64,000 nt of DNA, taken from contig NC_087078.1 of the NCBI RefSeq assembly GCF_026151205.1, positions 2,187,675 to 2,251,674 of the forward strand, given 5' to 3'. The notes below the pieces were generated by a model. It did not search any database. It was not told the DNA's origin and saw only the letters and a program-made list of their open reading frames with translations. The DNA comes from Bolinopsis microptera. Its lineage: Eukaryota; Ctenophora; Tentaculata; Lobata; Bolinopsidae. The number at the start of each line of letters is the position of its first letter. Position 1 is the first letter of the stretch. The position numbers and the translations under genes were made by a program. Below, one piece after another: positions 10,336-20,695 of this stretch.

Positions 10336-12317
10336 CCGAGCAGCGCACGAACAATGCCAGAGTGCATTCTCGGTTTTTGTGTCGAATGTGAATCTAACTT
10401 ATTCTGAAACTAGTTATTAACAACTATAATTGGAATTAATTGTAGAGAGTTCAGCTAGTAATTAGCCACGTCACTAATTACTTAATTAACCAATACATAA
10501 ATTAATGAAATGGTGGCCTGGTGCCCCCATTTATGGCCTGCTTGCTCCCAACTGTATCTAGAACCGTTTGTTAATAGAACGAGATCAGGTTATATCTTAA
10601 ATCTTTATGGTATGCAACTAGTATGCTGAAGTACACCCAAACATGCGAGGAGTTTATTGAACATTTAAAGCATTAAAGACTATTGCTGTAATGCTGTCCG
10701 TATCCCTAATAGTGAGTATTGAAATATAGATTATAGGTATCTACCATTTCACAAGTCTTAGTTCCCGAATTTATTCTGACATCGAGTGAATCGTAATTGT
10801 AATCAGTACAATACAAGATGAATTTAGCATCATTTTAGTTTGATTTCTGTTGCCGGTCTAGAAGATGTTCGTGATATTGCGCATAATTGATCGAAGTATA
10901 ATTTTGATTCCATCGTATGTGGTGCATACCTTACAAGACATATTTTTGTGGATCATAACTAGCGGGGATCGAAATTATGGGGGAAAGAAAATATGGGGAT
11001 CTTTTTCAGAAATTCAGTAATTCAGTACGAAATTTCAGAAATTCAGTACGAAAATATGGGGATTTTTTCCCATTTTTCCAAAAATCCCCGAATTTCGTAC
11101 CATATAAATATGTCTCGACCTTTATTTTACTCTAAAGACATACTAGAAAATCCGTTGTCACAGGGAAGAAGCTAGAAATCAATTTTTATCGTATCATAAA
11201 ATTTAAATCACAACCGAAGATACATGCTATTATTTCGTAGAACACTCTAAACTCGACAGTAAATGATCGAAATTTAGCTCCAAATTCTTAACACGTGCAC
11301 GTGCAAGTCTCCGCCTGCTTTACTATGCACGGGAGTGGTTGTACACACAAACAGAAATCAAATACATTACATATTGTGTAGTTATTGACTACTGATAACA
11401 CATTTATAAATATGGTGAAATATCAAATATTATCAAAAATTTAAAACTTGTAAATTTGTCAAATTCATTAATTAGTCTCAACTGATATATAAAATAAAGT
11501 AAAACATCGCAGCAATAAATATAAGATGAAGATATTGACAGCTCTAATAATAGATCAGAAAAAGAAAAATGGCGTTATTTAATAAAAATCGAATCGAATA
11601 ACTTAAACTACAGGTGCTAGGGCCCTTGTAAACAATCGTAATATCCTGTGAATTAAATCGATTGATTCTAATTGGTGTTCATCACTGATTAGAGGCAACA
11701 AAAGGATAAGCTAGTCAGCAGTAAATAGCAATGCATCAGTCAGCGAACGCCATCGATCGTAATGTGTCTTGCTCCAAGCTTTTAACACCTGAAATTATAT
11801 GTTTTGAATAACAATTACACTTAAACAAAATAACGGAACTCAAAAAGCTATTACGTTACAATATCTTAATAAAATTCTGGGTAACTAATTTAATTAAAAC
11901 CATACCAACATTGAACCTACGTCTTACAATGAGCGCTATAATTTTTAGAACATAACAGCTGATAACCACCTATAACAAGCATGAAGCACGTGATTAAAAC
12001 CCACGATTAGGGTCGGGCAATCTATCACTACTACTGGTACCACTACCACTACCAGGTATGAGCGTAAGCTGCGTAACAAACTTAAGATGAAACAATTGAT
12101 CTCTATGTAGCACTCTGCACTATATATGTATACGTATCACTATTTTGCCTAGTATTACTGATAAGATGGTGATAGAAAGTAAGCACTTATTTTCTAAATA
12201 AAATGGTATTTACTTTAAATATCAGGATGGCAATTACTAGCCTGGGCTGATCTTCGTGATAATATATACAGTAAAACCCCGACTTACAGTACAGTTTGGG
12301 GAAAGATAAATAGTGCG
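10336..12317. other. Non-coding AT-rich stretch, no gene seen
   Basis: There are only short frames. A small local repeat of CAGAAATTCAGTACGAAA occurs near 11008-11055. Confidence 0.4.
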
Positions 12318-13033
12318 GTAAATCAGAGTTTTCACTTTTTGGTCCCCTTGGCCGTCGGATCACATGGTTTCTCTCCGCACAGAATTGGTTCCCAATTAGT
12401 GGTCATGGACTATGGTTCACAAGTACTCAAGTGGACAAGTGAGGGGTACTAAAACCGTGTACGTTCAATGCTATACAGTACGCTCTTTGACCAACATCAG
12501 AAACAAAACATTATTTACCGCCCCTTCTGTCACCAAGGATCGACCGGGACTGCTTTTTTGGCCGGGACTGGAGAGGAGTGCCGGAACCAGGTATACGCCG
12601 GGACCGGGATTCAGCCAGATTTGGGACCGGGATCATAGCTAAGAAAACCAGCACTTAACACTTACACTAAAATCTGGTATCCGCAACTGATAAAAAGCAC
12701 AAGCACAGCTTACCCAACAAATTGGCACTTGACTCAGACAGTGTTTTGTTTATTAATTGGTAAATAATTTTGCTTTAAACTTCAGTTTTTCAAAAAATCC
12801 GGGATTAAACCGGGATCCCGGTCGAACTTTGTCTATCACTCCCTGTCATCTTTTAGCTCTCTGACACCTTATTGCTTAATGCTAAGATCCTAGCTTAACA
12901 ATACGTAACACACTCATATGGAGTCTTTATTCTAGCTCGACGGTACTGTAAAACCACTAATTGGGAACCAATTCTATGCGGAGAGAAATCATGTGATCCG
13001 ACGGGGACTAAAAAGTGAAAACTTTGATTTACT
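12318..13033. mobile_element. MITE-like element with ~80-bp terminal inverted repeats
   Basis: The left end (12318-12400) and right end (12954-13033) are inverted copies at roughly 85-90 percent identity: left TTCACTTTTTGGTCCCC and CCAATTAGTGG, right CCACTAATTGG and GGGGACTAAAAAGTGAA. The interior has no transposase. The superfamily is not assigned. Confidence 0.6.
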
Positions 13034-13339
13034 ACATTTCTTACATGTGCATCTCTTATTGCTATAATTCGACGACTTATCTGCTACTTTGTGTCCGGTG
13101 CTATTCAATTGTGAGTACGATATGGAAGATGTGTACTTAGACTCTCTAATGTAGTCAAGTAAACATTTTGACCAGCTTTCAGATGCTTCTAATGATCTTG
13201 GTATTTGGGTTGAGGTAATGAAGACAATAAACTTTGATGAAGATAGTGATATCACATTCGAGAAGTTCAAGAAACCAAACAAGGACGTTCTAGTAAAGCA
13301 CCTTGCGTTTTAGGGTATTGTCTAATATCAGCGTATTCT

Positions 13340-13745
13340 CCACGAATAAAAAGATAAAGGAAATGAAAAGTGAAATCACCAGTGCTCAGAAATCAGCAAA
13401 AAATGCAGAGGAAACCCTTCCCCAGCTCTGTCTCCACTTTCACGGCAGAAAATTTGAAGAAAGTAGTTTGGAATGTTGTAGCTGAAGAAGATCGCAGCAG
13501 ATTGCAGAAATGTCTTCATTTTTAGTCTCAAGGAGGATACAGGAGAGAAACTTGGCGATCAAATTTGTGATGTGTTTGAACAAATTGCAGAAAAGCCACG
13601 CTTCGAAGCTGCTCAAATTGGGAATATGTCTGCTGAAAAACCCAGAGCTGTCAAAGTATCATTTTGAAACTCTAGCACCGTTCATCAGATACTGATCAAA
13701 GCTAAAGAACTCAGACTGTCTCAGTGTTTCAAAAGTAAATGACCA
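13340..13745 (+). pseudogene. Decayed LINE ORF1 (RRM-like) copy
   Basis: With frameshifts allowed, the text reads GEKLGDQICDVFEQIAEKPR, then AAQIGNMSAEKPRAVKVSF and TVHQILIKAKELR. These match the order of elements in the intact ORF1 at 15226-16101 (VLESLGEKPRVEACRIGKK, PVKVSFSSSSIVQQILKK). At least two frame breaks and a stop are present. It is a dead relative of the same family. Confidence 0.6.
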
Positions 13746-14256
13746 AATCAACTATTTGAAGGAGGAAACGAATATAGAGCACTTATTTCTAAAATTCTAA
13801 AGGTATATTGTCACTAGTGAGATTGTATAGGGTTGTACACTCCCTCTTTTTCTCTATTGTCACCATAAATTGAGAACGTTTTGAGTTAGGAACTCCAAAA
13901 TTTCCAGACACATTTGGACTTGGTTTGATAATTGAAGTGCTTTCCTATAACTTCAAGTTCGTTGTTTACAACTAAGCCGAGTTATGACCATTTTAAGATC
14001 TGGCACGGATACATGATCCTGGCACTTAATCTGTGATTTCTTCACTCAATCAATGGCACTTAATCAGTGATTTCAAATAATTTAGTTTCAAATTATTATT
14101 CAATTAAGTAACTTTTGGTGATCAATCCAGTGATTAAAACCAAATTGCCCAATCTTGCCTAAAAACGATGTTTAAATGTTGCATTGAAAATATCCACTTG
14201 CTAAAGTCACAATGATAAGAATTGACTGTAAATAAACTGGTAAGTAGATGAGCATA
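13746..14256. other. No gene seen
   Basis: AT-rich, no recognisable domain or long repeat. Confidence 0.4.
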
Positions 14257-14482
14257 ACAGTGGAGTTCCCACCTACGAGTGGTAAAGGTGGCGCGCCTGA
14301 GAGGTGGCGCGGTGTATGCAGAGTATGATAATGTCAGCCTTGCGGCGCAGCTGACATTAGCTTTCATTACGTTTGAATTATCGCGTCCGCGGCAAGGCTG
14401 ACATTATCATACTCTGCATACACCGCGCCACCTCTCAGGCGCGCCACCTCTCAGCCACCACTCGTAGGTGGGAACTCCACTG
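14257..14482. mobile_element. Foldback element with ~85-bp GC-rich inverted arms
   Basis: The left arm (14257-14343) contains CACCTACGAGTGG, GGCGCGCC and GTATGATAATGTCAGCCTTGC; the right arm (14391-14482) carries the complement with one small duplication (CACCTCTCAG twice). The loop is about 47 bp. GC content is far above the surroundings. No coding capacity is credible. Confidence 0.7.
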
Positions 14483-15120
14483 TAATGAACTTAACAGGCA
14501 TCAACCATCCTTAATGTTAACTATCAATAAACAAGTGTGTTTGTACAACGCAGTTTTAGGTATTTAATGGGTTTTCATCAGTAATAATTCTTGCTTGAAA
14601 ATTACAGTCAGTTGGTGGTACTGTTAAATAGTTGTAAAATGGTAATGGTAAATAGGACTGTCATTTCTCTCCACAATCGCTTGGTAAGAGGTTATCTTTT
14701 ATTATAAAGGCTGAGCTAAAGCAGTCATAAGTATACTAAGATAAAAAAGGTCACATCAAGCTTGAACAAAGTACTTACATATTTCAGCCCATAGGATCGG
14801 TTGTTAATTATTATATCAGCATACAATAATGTTTGTCAGGAAAGCATCTCGTCCCAAAGGAAATTCTGGTTCAGCTAGAAATAATGATATTTGAAGTTCA
14901 TATTTTAAATTCAAATATACTTTAATTAGAATAAACAATATACATCAAGTTAGGTCTGACTCTGTTTCTACACCAGGAAAATAGATTAATTGAAAAAAAA
15001 ATGCTTCAAAACCTTCAAATACCTGCATTTCAAGAAATAATAACGAAGCAGGTCTTCGAGTTCGATATTACAGCTTAACAAAGATAATCAGTTATACACG
15101 CTTTTATTTCGTTGCTAATT
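14483..15120. other. No gene seen
   Basis: AT-rich intergenic DNA without a recognised feature. Confidence 0.4.
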
Positions 15121-16416
15121 TGTGCCTCTGTTATCAGCAGCGCTTATCATCTCAACAACTATCTCATACTCGCAGCTACAGCTTGTTTTACGGATACTAT
15201 ACACTGTGTATAACTGATCAACGATATGCCGACAGTAGCAGAACGTTTCAAATTTGACTTAGTAGAGACCGATGGACAAAAGTTCCTACTTGATACCGTG
15301 AAACAGTGTAAAGTCGATTGTGTTCAAGAACTAAATCATGAGAGCGTGAACAAAATTGGTAACAAGGGGGATTTAGCGGCAAAGTTTTTGCAGGCCATGC
15401 AGCTCATTGAGAGACAGCATAACATGATCATAAATCAGAGGGTACACGTTAGTCAGTATCAGTCCGGTATGATACAGCTGCAGGACCAAGTTATAAAACT
15501 ACAGGAGCAACTATTATCTGCAAAAGAAGGACTTTCTAAGGCGATAGAGTTTAACGAACATCTCAAGACTGAGTTTTTTGAGGGTGTTCAGAAAGAAGTC
15601 AGTTCAGTTAAACAAAGTTTTAGCGATGTGGTGAAATCCGGTAGTATCGAGAACTCAGCTGCGATTTCTACAGAATCCATTAAATCAGTTGCCAAGCAAA
15701 TTGCTTTGGAGGAGGAGTTGGGTAGGAACATCATGGTCTTTGGGCTATGCGAGGAGGTCAATGAGGAGATCAATACAAAAGTCGCTGAAGTATTGGAATC
15801 ATTGGGAGAGAAACCCCGAGTTGAGGCTTGTAGAATCGGCAAGAAATCACCGTCAGCTGCAACACCGGTTAAAGTTTCCTTTTCCAGTTCTTCGATTGTG
15901 CAACAAATACTGAAGAAGTCGAGTAAACTGTGTGGAACAGAGAGATTTAAGAGGGTGTTCCTAGCTCCAGATCGTACAGCAGAAGAGAGAGCTCAGCGTA
16001 AAGAACTTGTCCTAGAGCTAAAAAGAAGAGCTGGTATTGAGAAGGACAAAAAACTCTTCATTCGTGAAGGGAAGATTTGTAGCCTTGAGAGGCAAAAATG
16101 AGTTTCTAAATATTTTTCGTGTTGTGAGCAAATCAAAAAGTTTAGCTCTATGAGTATTTGTCTTCTGTGTGCTTAGTTTTTGTCGAAGGATCTAACCATT
16201 TTATTTCACTTATACAAAACTGTATAGTTTTCAAGGGATTAATCTGGTTTTAGGCGAATCTTGTTCAGAGATCGCTGTTTCATTACTCTTAGTCAGCTGG
16301 TGCAGCCTTTATACATACTTTTATATGTATATTTACAATTTTAAATTGCTGTTCAATATCTATTTTTAGTAAACATTAACTGGGGTAGTAAAACCCAGTT
16401 CCCAATCAATCAATCA
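15120..16416 (+). mobile_element. ORF1-only LINE (non-autonomous) with an (AATC)n 3' tail
   Basis: A leader of ~100 bp precedes an intact ORF1, then ~300 bp of non-coding DNA ends in AATCAATCAATCAA at about 16402-16416, the type of short tandem tail seen at the 3' end of CR1/RTE-group LINEs. There is no endonuclease or RT frame. The 5' boundary is approximate. Confidence 0.55.
15226..16101 (+). CDS. LINE ORF1-like protein: coiled coil plus RRM-like/CTD region
   Basis: This is an intact 291-residue ORF with an ATG at 15226. Residues ~60-115 are heptad-rich (YQSGMIQLQDQVIKLQEQLL), a likely trimerising or dimerising coiled coil. Residues ~160-285 contain EELGRNIMVFGLCEE, VEACRIGKK, PVKVSFSSSSIVQQIL and RVFLAPDRTAEERAQRKELV. 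This order is familiar from ORF1 nucleic-acid chaperones of animal LINEs. No retroviral zinc knuckle is seen. Because no RT follows, the copy would need a partner element. A domesticated single-copy gene cannot be excluded, but the decayed relative at 13340 argues for a repeat family. Confidence 0.65.
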   Translation: MPTVAERFKFDLVETDGQKFLLDTVKQCKVDCVQELNHESVNKIGNKGDLAAKFLQAMQLIERQHNMIINQRVHVSQYQSGMIQLQDQVIKLQEQLLSAKEGLSKAIEFNEHLKTEFFEGVQKEVSSVKQSFSDVVKSGSIENSAAISTESIKSVAKQIALEEELGRNIMVFGLCEEVNEEINTKVAEVLESLGEKPRVEACRIGKKSPSAATPVKVSFSSSSIVQQILKKSSKLCGTERFKRVFLAPDRTAEERAQRKELVLELKRRAGIEKDKKLFIREGKICSLERQK

Positions 16417-16419
16417 AAC

Positions 16420-17405
16420 TAAGTGGGACACACCAGCATTACAAAGCAGCTGTTTTTTTGGCAAATGTGATTAATGGCCATTATTGAAGGCAGATATCTA
16501 GAGCTTGGAATGCGTTTCGGGCATCAAAGAATGTGCACCTGTGTACCAAGGCAATCGCACGATTTGATTGGAAGTACATATATTTTTTCTAACACAGAAT
16601 ACTGTCCGTTATTGTTTATACAAGGCTTGAATGGGTTAATTGTAATTTCGGTATGAACTATGAAGCATGATTGAAATGATCTGATGAAAGTGTTAAACGT
16701 TCAAATCCTGTCCAGAACTAAACGAGTGTAACAAGGGATTTAATTTAGCAATATCCTGATCCACTAAGCTATTCTATACTAGAACAAGTTTCTAGTAGTC
16801 TCCAGCACATCGCAGCCAAAACGCAGTAACACTAACTCAGTTATATTAAATACCCTCTCAAGATCATTTAGTAACATCTGCATTACAATGTGCAACAAAA
16901 CAACTACTATCAAACTAAATATACGGTGTGTGCATTGAGGCTCTATGCTAATTGCTATGAGCGGCAACAAAAAGAAATTCGACCGAAAAGTATCAGCGCA
17001 TATTTGATATGAGAATAAAAATAGCGCAACAAAAAATTTGGTTAAATCTCCTAATTGCGATTTCTAACTGTGCGTCGTAGCGCGTACTTTGAAATCCAAA
17101 TAAAAATTATTTTTGATTCAAATATCGGAAAATAAAATTACGGCATACAGCAAATCTTGTGTAAAAAAATGTGATTAACAATATTCTGTAAAACAATTTC
17201 GTGAAAAAATTTAAGAACACGATGTCCCGCCCCATTTTTTAAATTGATCATTCTTGGGACTTTGACGGGTTATAACTTCCGCTAGGAGCAACCATTTGCC
17301 CAAAACTTGGTACCAAACGACTCTACTTAATGAGACCTTTCCAATGATGTATAATATGTTGGGTTTTGAGACATAAAATGTTCACCCGCAAGTTGACGCT
17401 CTTAG
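16420..17405. other. Intergenic DNA upstream of the ankyrin array, no gene seen
   Basis: No convincing exon or promoter element. Short frames only. Confidence 0.4.
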
Positions 17406-17407
17406 TA

Positions 17408-19416
17408 CATACACTATTAGTTGAGGCTGGTGCTAATGTTAACGAAAAGATGTAAAATGGGTTTACTCCACTACTCAACGCTTCACAGCAAAAGAATTTA
17501 GATATGGTACGTTACTTAGTTGAGGCTGGTGCTAATGTTAACGAAAAGATGGGCGATGGGCGTACTCCACTACACTACGCTTCACTAAACGGGAATTTAG
17601 ATATGGTACGTTACTTAGTTGAGGCTGGTGCTAATGTTAACGAAAATATGGGCGATGGGCGTACTCCACTACACTACGCTTCACTAAACGGGAATTTAGA
17701 TATGGTATGTTACTTAGTTGAGGCTGGTGCTAATGTTAACGAAAAGATGGGCGATGGGCGTACTCCACTACACTACGCATCACTAAACGGGACTTTAGAT
17801 ATGGTACGTTACTTAGTTGAGGCTGGTGCTAATGTTAACAAAAAGATGGGCGATGGGCGTACTCCACTACACTACGCTTCACTAAACGGGAATTTAGATA
17901 TGGTACGTTACTTAGTTGAGGCTGGTGCTAATGTTAACGAAAAGATGGACGATGTGAGTGCTCCACTACACTACGCTTCACTAAAAGGGAATTTAGATAT
18001 GGTACGTTACTTAGTTGAGGCTGGTGCTAATGTTAACAAAAAGATGGACGATGGGTGTACTCCACTCCACTACGCTTCACAAGAAGGGAATTTAGATATG
18101 GTACGTTACTTAGTTTAGGCTGGTGCTAATGTTAACGAAAAGATGGACGATGGGTGTACTCCACTACACTACGCTTCACGAAAAGGGAATTTAGATGTGG
18201 TACGTTACTTAGTTGAGGCTGGTGCTAATGTTAACAAAAAGATGGACGATGGGTGTACTTCACTACACTACGCTTCACAAGAAGGGAATTTAAATGTGGT
18301 TCGTTACTTAGTTGAGGCTGATGCTAATATTAACGAAAAGATGGACGATGGGTGTACTCCACTACACTACGCTTCAATAAAAGGGAATTTAGATGTGGTT
18401 CGTTACTTAGTTGAGGCTGGTGCTAATGTTAACGAAAAGATGGACAATGGGTGTACTCCACTCCACTACGCTTCACTAAACGGGAATTTAGATATGGTAC
18501 GTTACATAGTTAAGGCTGGTGCTAATGTTAACAAAAAGATGGACTATGGGAGTATTGCACTTTATGAAGCTTCACAAGAGGGGAATTTAGATGTGGTTCG
18601 TTGCTTAGTTGAGGCTGGTGCTACTGTTAACGAAAAGACGGACAATGGGTACACTCCACTTTCTGAAGCTTCACTAAAAGGGAATTTAGATGTGGTTCGT
18701 TGCTTAGTGGAAGCTGGTGCTAATGTTAACGAAAAGACGGACAATGGGTACACTCCACTTTCTGAAGCTTCACTAAAAGGGAATTTAGATGTGGTTCGTT
18801 GCTTAGTGGAAGCTGGTGCTAATGTTAACGAAAAGACGGACAATGGGTATACTCCACTTTCTGAAGCTTCACTAAAAGGGAATTTAGACGTGGTTCGTTA
18901 CTTAGTTGAGGCTGGTGCTAATGTTAACGAAAAGACGGACAATGGTTATACTCCACTTTCTGAAGCTTCACTAAAAGGGATTTAGATGTGGTTCGTTACT
19001 TAGTTGAGGCTGGTGCTAATGTTAACGAAAAGATGGAGAATGGGTGTACTGCACTTCATGTAGCTTCACTGAAAGGGAATTTAGACGTGGTTCGTTACTT
19101 AGTTGAGGCTGGTGCTAATGTTAACGAAAAGACGGACAATGGGTATACTCCACTTTCTGAAGCTTCACTAAAAGGGAATTTAGATGTGGTACGTTACTTA
19201 GTTGGGGCTGGTGCTAATGTTAACGAAAAGACGGACTATGGGAGTACTCCACTACTCAACGCTTCACAGCAAAGGAATTTAAATGTGGTTCGTTACTTAG
19301 TTGAGGCTGGTGCTAATGTTAACGAAAAGATGAACAATGGGTGTACTCCACTACTCAACGCTTCACAGCAAAAGAATTTAGATATGGTGCGTTACTTAGT
19401 TGAGGCTGGTGCTTAA
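17408..19416 (+). pseudogene. Ankyrin-repeat array (~20 units of 33 residues), broken
   Basis: Units of 99 bp encode ankyrin repeats with the usual TPLHYAS helix start, NLDMVRYLVEAGANVN second helix and loop. Two sub-types exist: KMDDGCTPLHYAS (17.5-18.5 kb) and KTDNGYTPLSEAS (18.6-19.2 kb). Three lesions are visible: a TAA in the first unit (GATGTAAAATGG, ~17453), a TAG replacing GAG at about 18116, and a one-base deletion at about 18981 (AAAGGGATTTAG against AAAGGGAATTTAG). The last unit ends in GCTTAAG. No start exon or non-ankyrin domain is visible. Units are so alike in DNA that mis-assembly of a longer functional array must be considered. Confidence 0.75.
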
Positions 19417-19419
19417 GAT

Positions 19420-20690
19420 AATAAAAAGATGAAATCAATGAATTTCAGAAAAGATCTATTATATGAAGTCTATGAATATTTCCGTCCAAGTGAAGCAAGG
19501 TTTCACATTCTGCTCGACTGGGCCCGCAGAGAACAGACTCAGCAAGACGTGACGATCATCAGATGCTGAAGATTCGAAAAAAGGCTACAATTTTCATATT
19601 TTTACTCTTTTTGCAGGGAGCATGACATGAAGATTGAGTAAAGTTTACTAGTAGTAGTATCACTGAAAAAATGTATGTTCAATTTCATGCGGTTAACGTT
19701 AAGTTCGAATCGGTTATTTGTTCTAGTGGTTTCCCCAATGTCCAGATGGTGTGGCATTGGGGTAAGTGATCATTAGCCACAGTGAATGGAACTGCACTGG
19801 GTCATTCAGCCTTTTGAAGCCGCCCTAAGTCGAGTAAGTCGAGTTGGCCTATTTTAAGCAATTTTTGAATTCTTTGTTGAAGAATGGGTGAAGAATCTGA
19901 AAATGTGATGTAATGTTTCAATGAAAAATCCGATGTAATGTTTCGATGAAAAATATCAAAACTCCGTCCCAAATTCTATATGAAACATGATGTCCCTGGA
20001 CACCAGATGGTGCTAAGGTTAACGAAAAGATGGACAACGGGTGTACTCTGCTTCACAGCTGTGGAATTTAGATATGGTACGAGATATTGGCAGAAACTAC
20101 AGTGAAGATTAGACTTGGGCGTTGTTTTTAACTATCCTTTGTTTAGAATTTGTATTTAATAATGTTATTCATCAGACAAATAATACAGCTATTACTGAAT
20201 TTTAAATCTGTAAACATAAAGTATCAGCTCCAAAATGATATTTAAATAGGTCACAAAACAGTTTATTGTAGGATAGCGATAACAATACTAGTAGAGAAAA
20301 GTATCATTATTAATCTTACTAACAAGTCGTAACAAGATCATCCACATTTAACTTCACGAAAACAAATAAACTAAATGGATCAAATTATAACTTCAAGTAC
20401 GATGGAATACTATTGGTCACGATCAAATAAAGTGGCTATGAAGACGAAAGTCAAACATCATAATAATTAATATATAATACAATCTATACAAAGATTCTGT
20501 CAAAAGTAATAAGCTCGTTTTCAACCCAAATCTGTCGGGATTGTCTTTACCACTTCACAAACCAAGTTCGTATTACAGATATTATTGCCAGGCGTCCGCA
20601 TAAATTAGTGTCTGAAAATCAATCAGTTCTCCCAGTTCAAAAAATCAATTGGTTAATCAATTAATCAATTAACTAACTAATTAGCCGGAA
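19420..20690. other. Region after the ankyrin array with one decayed ankyrin unit
   Basis: At about 20008-20080 GATGGTGCTAAGGTTAACG, GATGGACAACGGGTGTACTC and GGAATTTAGATATGGTACG mark a single degenerate 99-bp unit with deletions. The rest shows no gene. Confidence 0.6.
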
Positions 20691-20695
20691 ACATT

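Noticed and set aside
12412-12642. 76-codon frame with GPG-rich text
   Set aside because: It lies inside a MITE-like element and shows no domain.
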